The notes beneath the pieces were generated by a model. It was not told the origin of the DNA. It saw only the letters and a list, made by a program, of their open reading frames with translations, and did not search any database. The position numbers and the translations under genes were made by a program. Positions 37,370 to 47,100 of a stretch of DNA of 64,000 nucleotides are shown here, in pieces. The stretch is from Ruminococcus flavefaciens (GTDB taxonomy: Bacteria > Bacillota > Clostridia > Oscillospirales > Ruminococcaceae): NCBI GenBank assembly GCA_002310115.1, contig DBYI01000085.1, positions 1 through 64,000 of the forward strand, read 5' to 3'. Position 1 is the stretch's first letter, and each line of letters starts with the position of its first letter.

Positions 37370-40300
37370 TTATTTTGCTAAAAAAGCTTCCAATGATTTT
37401 ACATCTTCCTTAGTTGTTGAAAGATATGCATAGTAAGAAAGTATCTTAGAAGCATCAACTGCATCGATAATTCCGTCTTTGTTTACATCAGCAGCTTGTT
37501 TCAGACTATCACTGAATCCACCATCCTGCTTAGTCGAAATACGAGCATAGTATGAAAGTACCTTAGAAGCATCAACTGCGTCAATAACACCGTTATTATC
37601 AATATCTCCGAGAGTATTCTTTACAGGAGTTGTCGTAGTTACAGGCTTTGTCGTTGTTGTAGCTGTAGTAGTTGCAGGCTTAGTAGCTGTAGTTGTTGTC
37701 GTAGTCGCAGACTTAGTTGTTGTGGCTGTAGTTGTTGTCGTAGTCGCAGGCTTAGTAGTTGTAGCTGTAGTTGTTGTCGTAGTCGCAGACTTAGTTGTTG
37801 TGGCTGTAGTTGTTGTCGTAGTCGAAGACTTAGTTGTTGTGGCTGTAGTTGTTGTCGTAGTCGCAGGCTTTGTTGTAGCTGTGGTTGTTGTGGTTGTTGC
37901 AGGCTTTGTTGTTGCTGTAGTTGTTGTGGTAGTTGCAGATGATGTTGTTGCTGTGGTTGTTGTCGTGGTAGTTGCAGGTATCGTTGTTGTAGTTATTTCA
38001 GAAGATTCCTTCATAGAAATTGTCTTTTCAAAGGGTACTGCTGCCGTATTGGAATAGCTTTGACAGCCGTCTGAAACACTAACCTTAACGTCAGAAATAT
38101 CATCGAAATTGCCCTTGATAGTAAACGTATCCGTAACAGTTTCATTATTTGCATGATATTCAGGAACTATCTCAATACCGCTGCCAGCACTAAGAGATAC
38201 GGTGTTTTCATTAATGGAATCTGGAAGCATATACTTGCTGAACTTAAGACTTATATCACCTTTGTTGTAGGAGATATCAGTTACCTTTGGAGCAACTGTA
38301 TTTACCAGTGAGAAATCAATGTTTTTCTGAGCAGGAGGTACCTCTGTCCATTCGCTCTCTATGGTATCAAAGCCTTCAGCCTTGCATACTACCTTCCATT
38401 CACCCTCGGGAACGTCCCATGCGTAAGCGCCAAATTCATCTGTAATAAGCGGGTTCTTCTGATCGTAATCAGTACCGTCCCATACAACTGCCTTGCCTTC
38501 GTCGTTAAGATAGTACACTGTCATTTCTGCACCCTTTACAGCGTTAGAAGGAGCTCCCTCATATACGATACCTGAAGGATCGACAGCAAATCTGATATTG
38601 CCAGGACGTGAATAGAATCCCTTTGTATAATCTATACTGCCCTTAGAATCCTTTAACGCGCTGTTTTCGGATTTTGAAACGATAACGATATTAAGATCAC
38701 CCGGAACATAATTGTTGTATCCGTCAAAATATCCCTCTGCGATCCACAGTCCACTTTCCTTATTGAATTTTGCTTCGATCTTTGCGACCTTATCGTCCTT
38801 AGTGCTTGTTATGAATACTCTTTCAACATTCTCGCTGTTGGAGATATCAGCCGCAAATGTAAAGGCCTTACCGGTTACCAGATACATTACGGGAGAACTG
38901 CAGGACGTGAAGACACCTGTAATATCATTGTCTGCACTTTTGCCGTTGATACCAAGCTTTACGCTGTTTATTGCAGGCAGCTCATCAGAATATATGATCT
39001 TGCAGTCAGAGGTTACAACATCAGCGTATTTCGCCTTTACCACATACTCTGTGCCACTTTTGCCCTCAGGGAGCTCTATCGGGAGACTGAACTTGCCTGA
39101 CTTTGCGTTTGCTACAGGACTGCCTATGAGCTTGTCACCGAGGTATATATCTACTTTCTGTCCCTTAGGACCTGAGCCGCATAAAGTTGTCTTTAAGCTG
39201 TTTACAGTACTAGGAACGCTGAGGCTTAGAATATCTGCGGTAAATCTTACAGAATGTATCGGCTCGACCCTTGGTCTTCCACTTCTAGCAGCGTCCGCGA
39301 AAACAAGGTCCGCATCGATATCATATGTACCGGGTTCTGAAGCTCTGGCCGAGAATGTCAGCTTTCCTTTAGACTTTGAAAATGGTATCTGTAATGAAGC
39401 GACAGTGTTATAATCAACCGCCTCGGAATCTGCCATAAAGCTGTCAGTAACGATAGTCACTCCCTTGGGTATCGTAAGTTTAACTGTAAAATCGGTGTTT
39501 TCCGAGTAGTGACCATTAATGGCATCGAAATCAATCGTAAAGTCAACAAGACCGTTTACAGCTGTTTTTTCCGTTGTTATAGTCATAGTTGATTCAGGAC
39601 GTGCTAGATAAATAAGGCTCTCATCCTTTAGAGAATAGCACTTTACAAATGCCGAAGAATCAAATGTAAGTTCTGTCTTTGAGTGGTCTACGTTTGAGAG
39701 ACTGCGGCAGTTATAGAAAGCGTATTCACCTATATTACACTTTTCAGCGCCAAATGATATTTTTTCAAGTGACAAACAGTTATAGAAAGCGTCATTGCCT
39801 ATAAATGTCACTGTATCTGGAATAGAAACTTCACTTAGTAACTCACAATCCTTGAATATTCGAGTCGGGACTTTAGTTGCACCCTCTGCAAACGAAGCCT
39901 TTTTTATCTTACTGCCGCTAAACGCATATCCTGCGTCTGTCAGCGTAGACGGAAGAGCAACCTCGGTAATTGCAGTTTTGGTGAAAGCATATTCACCAAG
40001 GAAGGTTATTCCCTCATGGAATGTGAAATTTGAAAGTGACGTACAGTTATAGAAAGCGTCACCACCTATGAGTTCCACTGTTTTCGGAAGGGAAACTTCA
40101 GTTAGCAACTCACAGTTCTGGAATATACGGCTCGGAACTTTAGTTGCACCCTCTGCAAACGAAGCCTTTGTTATCTTACAACCACTGAATGCATATCCTG
40201 CATCTGTCAGCGTAGACGGAAGAGCAACCTCGGTAATTGCAGTTTTTGTGAAAGCGTTTTGACCAAGAAAAGTTATTCCCTCATGGAATGTGAAATTTGA

Positions 40301-40927
40301 AAGTGACGTACAGTTATAGAAAGCGTCATCACCTATGAGTTCCACTGTTTTTGGAAGAGAAACTTCAGTTAGCAACTCACAGTTCTGGAATATACGGCTC
40401 GGAACTTTAGTTGCACCCTCTGCAAACGAAGCCTTTGTTATCTTACAACCACTAAATGCATATCCTGCGTCTGTCAGCGTTGACGGAAGAGCAACCTCTG
40501 TAATTGCAGTTTTTGTGAAAGCGTTTTGACCTATAAACGTCAGACCTTCATTGAATTTTACGCTTGAAAGAGCCATACAGTTGTAAAACGCAGAATCACT
40601 AATCTGTTTAATGCCAGAAGGAAGAATAACCGATTTTATGTCCGAGTTATTCTCGAAAGCTTCTTTTCCGATTGCAAATACCTTGTATCCATCAATCTCG
40701 TCAGGAATTGTGACCTCAGTAGATTTACCTGTATATTTGAAGATAACAGCACCAAGTGTATCAGTAGTGTACTGATAATCTCCGCTTGTAAAATAATTGG
40801 CAGCACTTGCCACAAGCGGATTAAGCGTGAGCTTTACTCCGAGGTCTGCATAAGGAGCATAACAGTAAGTTCCCATAGTAGCAGCGGCAGCTAAAGCAGC
40901 TAATAATTTTTTGTTCTTTTGATTCAT
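37370..40927 (-). CDS. Secreted BspA-like leucine-rich-repeat protein with dockerin
   Basis: A 1,185-residue exported protein. Signal peptide (about 1-42, ending VASAAN). BspA-type LRR_5 repeats (about 60-450; units such as AFYNCTSLSNFTFHEGITFLG), including almost identical 89-residue copies. Beta-rich modules of unrecognised family (about 455-1,000) include a carboxypeptidase-regulatory-like segment (AYAWDVPEGEWKVVCKAEGFD). A long Thr/Ala/Lys/Pro linker (about 1,005-1,115) precedes a type I dockerin at the C-terminus with DIDNNGVIDAVDASKVLSYY and DVNKDGIIDAVDASKILSYY. It probably attaches to a cohesin scaffold at the surface and binds a protein or glycan; the ligand is unknown. Confidence 0.9.
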   Translation of the reverse strand: MNQKNKKLLAALAAAATMGTYCYAPYADLGVKLTLNPLVASAANYFTSGDYQYTTDTLGAVIFKYTGKSTEVTIPDEIDGYKVFAIGKEAFENNSDIKSVILPSGIKQISDSAFYNCMALSSVKFNEGLTFIGQNAFTKTAITEVALPSTLTDAGYAFSGCKITKASFAEGATKVPSRIFQNCELLTEVSLPKTVELIGDDAFYNCTSLSNFTFHEGITFLGQNAFTKTAITEVALPSTLTDAGYAFSGCKITKASFAEGATKVPSRIFQNCELLTEVSLPKTVELIGGDAFYNCTSLSNFTFHEGITFLGEYAFTKTAITEVALPSTLTDAGYAFSGSKIKKASFAEGATKVPTRIFKDCELLSEVSIPDTVTFIGNDAFYNCLSLEKISFGAEKCNIGEYAFYNCRSLSNVDHSKTELTFDSSAFVKCYSLKDESLIYLARPESTMTITTEKTAVNGLVDFTIDFDAINGHYSENTDFTVKLTIPKGVTIVTDSFMADSEAVDYNTVASLQIPFSKSKGKLTFSARASEPGTYDIDADLVFADAARSGRPRVEPIHSVRFTADILSLSVPSTVNSLKTTLCGSGPKGQKVDIYLGDKLIGSPVANAKSGKFSLPIELPEGKSGTEYVVKAKYADVVTSDCKIIYSDELPAINSVKLGINGKSADNDITGVFTSCSSPVMYLVTGKAFTFAADISNSENVERVFITSTKDDKVAKIEAKFNKESGLWIAEGYFDGYNNYVPGDLNIVIVSKSENSALKDSKGSIDYTKGFYSRPGNIRFAVDPSGIVYEGAPSNAVKGAEMTVYYLNDEGKAVVWDGTDYDQKNPLITDEFGAYAWDVPEGEWKVVCKAEGFDTIESEWTEVPPAQKNIDFSLVNTVAPKVTDISYNKGDISLKFSKYMLPDSINENTVSLSAGSGIEIVPEYHANNETVTDTFTIKGNFDDISDVKVSVSDGCQSYSNTAAVPFEKTISMKESSEITTTTIPATTTTTTTATTSSATTTTTTATTKPATTTTTTATTKPATTTTTTATTTKSSTTTTTTATTTKSATTTTTTATTTKPATTTTTTATTTKSATTTTTTATKPATTTATTTTKPVTTTTPVKNTLGDIDNNGVIDAVDASKVLSYYARISTKQDGGFSDSLKQAADVNKDGIIDAVDASKILSYYAYLSTTKEDVKSLEAFLAK
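37630..38000 (-). repeat. Thr-rich linker tandem repeats
   Basis: Repeated units of about 36-39 bp encode variants of ATTTKSATTTTTT with S/P alternation. The opposite strand gives an open Val-rich frame that is only a shadow of the repeat. Confidence 0.85.
39790..40590 (-). repeat. 267-bp tandem repeats in the LRR region
   Basis: Three consecutive copies of a 267-bp (89-codon) unit cover about 39,790-40,590. The two right-hand copies are almost identical at DNA level, including synonymous sites. This points to recent duplication or ongoing homogenisation within the gene. Confidence 0.85.
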
Positions 40928-41209
40928 AATCTCTCCACCATTCTAAATATATTTCGACTTTATGTCGGTATATATATTATATATCTATTTTTCAAAAAAA
41001 GAAAGATTATTTATCAGATTTTGTGTGTTGTTTTAAATATTAACATATTACTTCTTTAGCATTTGTGCACTATTATTAATATAACAATCTAACATATCAT
41101 CAACAAAAGTGAAACTCGAAAATAATTAATAATAAAATGGTTTCTTATCTTCAAATTCTGATGAAATTATAAATACTGTTAAGCTTTCAAAATCATTATC
41201 AAAATAGAA

Positions 41210-41968
41210 TTATCTTTTCTTATAAAGAATAAGCTCGGGATTCTCTCCTCCGTTTTTATACGTACAAACCAAGAGAAAATCCTTATTTGCAAGTATACCA
41301 AAGCACTTTCCGTCCTCAGTTTCAATCTGATTACCGAGATATGTTGAATTATCGTCTAAGAATTTAACAGCATTACCACTTGGGAGCTTATATTCAAGAT
41401 TGACATAGCGCCCCACAAGAGCATTTAGTTTACTTATTTTCGGCATATCTATGATACCTAAAGCATTGAACTCATCAATTAACTGTTTTTTGAAATCTTC
41501 AAACTTTCCTCCATCTTCAAGTTCTTTATGCTTCTTCCAGTAGTCAAGTTTCGGCAGTGTTTCTTTCATATAAGTACGGGCCTGCTCCTCAGTAAAACCA
41601 TGCTCCGCCATATGAACAACACAGACATCAATCAGATTATCCATATCATGATAAGTATAATTTCCATCAGCATAACACCATTTACAGTACTCCTCGTTAA
41701 ATGAACCGTCTAATTCCACGCTCATTTGCGTATCATCAATTGGCATTCCACAGCATTGACAAACTAGCTTTCTCGGTGAACCGAGAATTGTATTTATTGA
41801 AACACCAAAAAGCATGGAAAGCCGCTTAAGAGTTTCCGTGTTAGGAACAGTATCACCGTTTTCCCAACGTGAAACCGCCTGACGTGTCACAAATACCTTT
41901 TCAGCAAGTTCTTCCTGAGACATTCCCTTTTGGTTTCTAAGTTCAAGTATTATATTTTTAGTATTCAT
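41210..41968 (-). CDS. XRE-family regulator with C-terminal zinc-ribbon domain
   Basis: A 252-residue protein. Residues 1-65 are a Cro/C1-type HTH (LAEKVFVTRQAVSRWENGDTVP). About 70-150 are a zinc-binding module with Cys pairs in VCQCCGMPIDD and YCKWCYADGNY, of the kind attached to many Firmicute XRE proteins. The rest (about 190-252) is a small beta-rich domain. The ATG at 41968 has GAGGTGAT 5 nt upstream; the frame extends 17 codons further without support. Target genes are unknown; no operon partner adjoins it. Confidence 0.85.
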   Translation of the reverse strand: MNTKNIILELRNQKGMSQEELAEKVFVTRQAVSRWENGDTVPNTETLKRLSMLFGVSINTILGSPRKLVCQCCGMPIDDTQMSVELDGSFNEEYCKWCYADGNYTYHDMDNLIDVCVVHMAEHGFTEEQARTYMKETLPKLDYWKKHKELEDGGKFEDFKKQLIDEFNALGIIDMPKISKLNALVGRYVNLEYKLPSGNAVKFLDDNSTYLGNQIETEDGKCFGILANKDFLLVCTYKNGGENPELILYKKR

Positions 41969-42044
41969 TTTAATCACCTCTAACATAAGTATAACATAAC
42001 CTGAGAAAAATACAAGCAACTATCTGTTGCTGTTATAAAAATTA

Positions 42045-42070
42045 AGGGAACACCATTCTCGGTATTCCCT
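42045..42070 (-). terminator. Terminator of murT-gatD
   Basis: On the minus strand AGGGAATACC, six bases, GGTGTTCCCT (10-bp stem with one G-T pair) is followed by TAATTTTTATAAC. It starts about 20 nt after the gatD stop. Confidence 0.8.
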
Positions 42071-42089
42071 ACACAATTTACTATTATAA

Positions 42090-42833
42090 TCACTTCTTGA
42101 GTAACCTGTCCAGCATTACCTGTCTACATTCCTTTTCGAGTGTATCATCTAAAGATTCAAGAGATATTTTTGCGCTTTCTCCCCTGTTAACACAGTATCC
42201 TATCATGTAGTCTGAAATCTCCGGGTTTTTCGACAAGCAAGGGCCATGCAGATATGTTGCTATAACATTCTTCTCACAGTATCCCTCGGCCGCACTTTTA
42301 GAACAGTTTCCGTTTCCGTATAATACTTTTCCAAATGGAGTTTTAACTTCCTGAGTCTGGCCACCATGATTTTCAAAGCCAACTACCTTTACTTTCTTTC
42401 CCGTGATTTCTGTTTCTATAACTATATTGCCTATACAACGTTTTCTACGGCTGTTTGGCGCAACAGTGAAATAATCAAAAAGGCCAAGACCTTTTATATC
42501 GTTGCCGTCAGCATCACGGTAATATTTTCCCATAAGCTGATAGCCTCCGCAAATTAGGAAGAGAAATGTTCCCTTTTTGTAAGCATCTACGATACCCTCC
42601 CTGCATTTCAGCAAGTCAGCAGAAATATGTTGCTGCTCAAGATCAGCACCGCCACCAATGTAAATAAGATCGTAGGAACTAAAATCAGGCATTGCAGAAT
42701 CAATTGAATATCTGTCAATTTGACATTCTATTCCACGCTTTTTACAACGAAATGAGATGACCTCCATATTGCCGCTGTCACCGTAAAGGTCGAGCATATC
42801 GGCATACATATGAAGAATTTTTATTGTTTTCAT
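42090..42833 (-). CDS. gatD: Lipid II isoglutaminyl synthase subunit GatD (glutamine amidotransferase)
   Basis: A 247-residue CobB/CobQ-type glutamine amidotransferase. It supplies ammonia to MurT for amidation of the D-Glu carboxylate of lipid II. The nucleophile is in FLICGGYQLMG (Cys near residue 94) and the partner His in ATYLHGPCLSKNP. IYIGGGADLEQQ and FENHGGQTQ are family segments. It overlaps murT by 4 nt and is its usual partner in Gram-positives. Confidence 0.94.
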   Translation of the reverse strand: MKTIKILHMYADMLDLYGDSGNMEVISFRCKKRGIECQIDRYSIDSAMPDFSSYDLIYIGGGADLEQQHISADLLKCREGIVDAYKKGTFLFLICGGYQLMGKYYRDADGNDIKGLGLFDYFTVAPNSRRKRCIGNIVIETEITGKKVKVVGFENHGGQTQEVKTPFGKVLYGNGNCSKSAAEGYCEKNVIATYLHGPCLSKNPEISDYMIGYCVNRGESAKISLESLDDTLEKECRQVMLDRLLKK

Positions 42834-44167
42834 TTGTTTCCTCCATGCTTTGATATATAACGCTTGAGAGCGCTTCTGGTAGGTTGTACAGCAGTATAAT
42901 TAGCTATTACGAATTTTCTCCCCTCAGTACTTGCAAGCTCCTCAACGGCCTTATCAAGGTTAGGGCGAACAACTATCTTCGCAGGATCATATCCTGCTGT
43001 CTTTATCCTGACAGCTATATCGTAAGCTCTCGTACCAGATGTTACAACCCTTGTTACACGCTCGAAAATACTGAAATTAATATCATAAATCCAAGAAACG
43101 TCAAGACCATCAGCGATATTGTCATTGAGTACGAAAAGGAGTTCCTTATCGCCATTCATTTCGTTCATTACACGAAGCGTCATATTTGCACCTACAGGGT
43201 TTTTCGCAAGATTCAGAGTAGCTTTGCTATTTCCGAGCATGAAGTTCTCCATACGTCCGTTTTTGACAGTATACTTGTTAATAACATCATCTGTAATGTC
43301 CTGCCTGATATCGTAAAGCTTAGCAACTGCAGCCACAGCCGTCATATTATATACATTATAAATACTGTTAAGTTTAGGCGAATAAGTATGATCATTTACA
43401 GTAAACACAGGCTTTTCCAAATCAATATTCTTAGCCGTGATATAAGGATCATAATTACCGAAACTGCACTTTTTGCAGAGGAACTTACCTATGTGAGAGT
43501 ACTGATAATACTCATACGCCAGAGGCTCGCCGCAGAATGGGCAAAAGCGACCTTCAGAGGCTTCAAATGTTTTTTTCGTTGCAAATGCATATGGTTCAGC
43601 ATGGAAATACCTGACATTTTTATTATTGGGATTTGCTCTTCCTAGCCGAGCCGTATTCGGATCGTCACCGTTAAGAATAAGATTACCCTCAAAGCTCTTG
43701 CAGAACCCATTTATCTTCTGTATCAGCGTCTCCATTTCACCGTTTCTGTCGAGTTGATCGCGGAAAAAGTTAAGAACCACAAGTGTATCCAGCTTAAGTT
43801 GCGAATAAACAACAGGAACATGGGATTCATCAGTTTCAAGAATGAGATAGTCAGCCTTGACCTTTCCAGACATATCGCAGTATTTAAGGAGCATAGAGCA
43901 TATTCCGGTATCCAGATTATTTCCCTCACGGTTTATGATTATTTTCTTTCCGCTCAATTCAAAAAGCTGCGCAATACAGTTTGTAACGGATGTCTTTCCG
44001 TTAGTTCCAGTAACAGCGATTATTGGACACTCCACCTTGAACATGGAAACTGCCTTATGTCTCGATAAATGCCACAAAATTATACCAGGAAGATTTCCTG
44101 CATTTCTGTGCAAAAGCTTAAGAAGCTTTACAATTATCTTTCCAATTAATATCAAAAGTCGTTTCAA
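42830..44167 (-). CDS. murT: Lipid II isoglutaminyl synthase subunit MurT (Mur-ligase type)
   Basis: A 445-residue Mur-ligase-like ATPase that activates D-Glu in lipid II for amidation with GatD. The ATP loop is VTGTNGKTSVTN (53-64). The MurT-specific zinc ribbon lies between CPFCGEPL and CKKCSFGNYDP (about 205-230), and the C-terminal DUF1727 domain ends with FVIANYTAVQPTR. Twenty nt separate its start from the giant helicase gene upstream, so they could share a transcript. Confidence 0.94.
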   Translation of the reverse strand: MKRLLILIGKIIVKLLKLLHRNAGNLPGIILWHLSRHKAVSMFKVECPIIAVTGTNGKTSVTNCIAQLFELSGKKIIINREGNNLDTGICSMLLKYCDMSGKVKADYLILETDESHVPVVYSQLKLDTLVVLNFFRDQLDRNGEMETLIQKINGFCKSFEGNLILNGDDPNTARLGRANPNNKNVRYFHAEPYAFATKKTFEASEGRFCPFCGEPLAYEYYQYSHIGKFLCKKCSFGNYDPYITAKNIDLEKPVFTVNDHTYSPKLNSIYNVYNMTAVAAVAKLYDIRQDITDDVINKYTVKNGRMENFMLGNSKATLNLAKNPVGANMTLRVMNEMNGDKELLFVLNDNIADGLDVSWIYDINFSIFERVTRVVTSGTRAYDIAVRIKTAGYDPAKIVVRPNLDKAVEELASTEGRKFVIANYTAVQPTRSALKRYISKHGGNK

Positions 44168-44187
44168 TTTATTTTACTCCGTAAAAA

Positions 44188-47100
44188 TCAATTTCCTGTG
44201 TAAGATACTCTTCCATCCTCGGAAAAACCTACCCAGCCGCGGTTTTTAGCCGCTTTTATTCCCAAAGCCACAGAAGTCTCGAGTGTTCCTGTCATACGAG
44301 TAAATCCGAAGAGATGAGCAACCTCGCGAAGTAAATCCTCACGAGCCATAGCAACCTGACGTGACATTATCTTTTTAATACCAACTGCAATCTCCTCAGG
44401 CGCAACATCGTCTATATCGCGTTTTTCATCGTTCTTATAGACTGTTCTGCACTTGTCATACTCTTCAGGGACCTGCGAACTAAGCCATACGTATTCATTT
44501 TCACCGGCAGAAGTCACTTTCTTGTCAGCTTTTTCAAAAGCAACTTCAAATAGTGCCTTCATATTCGTACCTGGACGAGATATTCCCCAACATGAGAATG
44601 TCTTTTTAGCAAGGCTTTTCTTGTTCATTGGAGCCTCAGCCTCAAGGATATCGTTTATGCACTTTGTTATTTTAGCAGATGCAGCCTCTGTAAAGTTTTC
44701 AGAAGTTCCAAGAGCTTTAATTTTAAAGGATTTGAACTCATCAAAGCTCTCCTCAAAGCTACTTACCTCCTCAGTTTCAAAAACTATCTCCTGCTTTTTC
44801 TTCTCTTCTGTTTTAGGTACTGCTTCAGGATTTCTATGTCTCTCAAGAGCTGAATCTATTTCAGATTTTATTCTTCCGAGAACCTTTTCCTTATTGTCGA
44901 GCCAGTCAATGATATAAACATTCATAACATTCCAGCCAAGTCCCTTAAGAACTGACGGCTGTGAAAGACTTCTGTCGCTTGCTGTGCCATTATGGAAATA
45001 ACTCTCGTTTCCACAATTAATGCCCATGATATATGTATCCGGCTTATCAGGATCAATAACTGCTACATCCACCTTATAATCTGAGCAACCAACACTGCAC
45101 TTGCAATCGTAACCCAATTTTTTGAGTTCCTCGGCAACTACTGTTTCAAATCCGTATGAACTGGTCTTTGAACCTGCCTTTACAGGCAGTGCACTTCTGC
45201 CCTTTGCAGCAAATTCAAGAAATCCCTTGAGTCCTTCTACACCATCTGAACGTGTACGCGAAAGATCTATCATATCCGGTGTAATGACAGAGAAAACAAT
45301 CATTTTGCATTTTGAACGTGAAATCGCTACATTAAGACGTCTCCATCCGCCATCACGGTTAAGCGGACCAAAGTTCATAGAAACCTTTCCGTCCTTGTCT
45401 GGACCGTAACCAATAGAGAACATAATAACATCTCTCTCATCGCCCTGTACGTTTTCGAGATTCTTTATTAGTATCGGTTCGTACATCTCATTAGCATATT
45501 CTTCAAGTTTAGGATCATCACGATAGGCGTCCATTAGTAAATCGTCGATAAGGTTCTGCTGAGGCAGACTGAACGTAACTACACCTATACTCATTTTTCT
45601 AAGTTCACTGTCTCTCAATCTGCGGCATATCTCCTCAACAACCGCCTGTGCTTCAGCTTTATTTGTACGAGTAGAGCTTTTATCATAATAGCCCTCCACG
45701 TGAACCCAGCTGACCTCTGACACCTGATCGTCAGGTGAAGGGAAAGTATAAAGCTTGTTCTCATAATACTTGGAGTTGCTGTACGCAATAAGGCTCTCAT
45801 GACGTGAACGATAATGCCATAAAAGATGCTTCTGAGGCATAGAAAGCGCTAGACAATCATCGAGGACACTTTCGAGATCCTCCTTTTCATAGTTCTCCTC
45901 ATCTACCTGATTTGAAGCAAAGAAACTTGTTGGAGGAAGCTGTTTAGGATCTCCTACAACAATAACGTTTTCTCCTCTTGCGATTGCACCAACAGCCTCA
46001 CACGTTGGTAACTGAGAAGCTTCATCAAATATAACAAGATCAAATTTCGGATAAGACGGGTCTATGTACTGAGCTACAGAAATAGGGCTCATAAGCATTA
46101 CAGGACACATTCTGCGAAGCAGATTTGGTATGCTGTCAAACAGTTTCCTTATAGACATCATTCGTCCGTTTGACTTTATTGCTTTTTGAAGAATACCTAT
46201 CTCTGAACTGTTTGCAGAGCTTCCTGGAGTAGGAATCTTAGCTGAAAGCTCAGCTGCAAGCTCTTTTATAGACAGAGTTGAGAAACTGTCAAGCACTTCA
46301 CCAAACTTCCTGATGGTATCCTCAAAAAGTGTTCCCTGGAACCTTGAAAGAACACTATTTCGAGAAATAGTACTTATAACCATAGATTTGCTAATATCGC
46401 AGTCAAAGGCAGATACAAGCTGATCGGTAGGAACATCACCATTTATATAAGCGTCAGCAACATTACCGATACCATACTCTCGTAACTTGTTGCAGATAGT
46501 AACGATACCTGTCCATTCCTTGAGCTGCGGCAGTTCATCAATGACAGCATCGACTTTTACTTGAGCATCTTTGCCCCAATTTTCACCTGTTATTAGCTTA
46601 TCCGAATTAATTCCGAATGTATCACGAAGCTGTGAAGCAACATTTTCAAGTGCAGCATAATCGGCAACTATTTTTGATGTATCACCATTCACGCCTGTTG
46701 ACAAACTGTCTCTGAGCCTTTGCTTTATTTCAGCGCTAAACGTAGAAGCTGCAACTTTTTCACCAAGTTCAGAAGAACGAGCAACACAATTCTCAACTGC
46801 ATTCCAGTCTGCGTTCTCGTCAAGCTTAATGTTGGCAAAATATTTCAGTAGTTCTGGTTGTGCAGACGCAACCTGTTCCTTAAGAGAGTTGAACTTGTTT
46901 ATCTTGTCATAATACTGCGTGATGTTCTCTTTCGTAACAGTCGAAGCAGATTTTGCATGGGCTGCAAGCTCTTTTACAAGCTTTTTACTGCCAATGCTCT
47001 TTGCAAGGAACCACTTACCCTGAGCTGTTTTCCATTTTACTAAAGCATCAGAGGCGTTATATCCAAGCACTGAAAGTTCAAACTGTGAAAGGAGGTCATT

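Noticed and set aside
37722..38057. 111-codon Val-rich plus-strand frame
   Set aside because: It is the antisense shadow of the Thr-rich linker codons (ACx read backwards as xGT) and has no ribosome-binding site.
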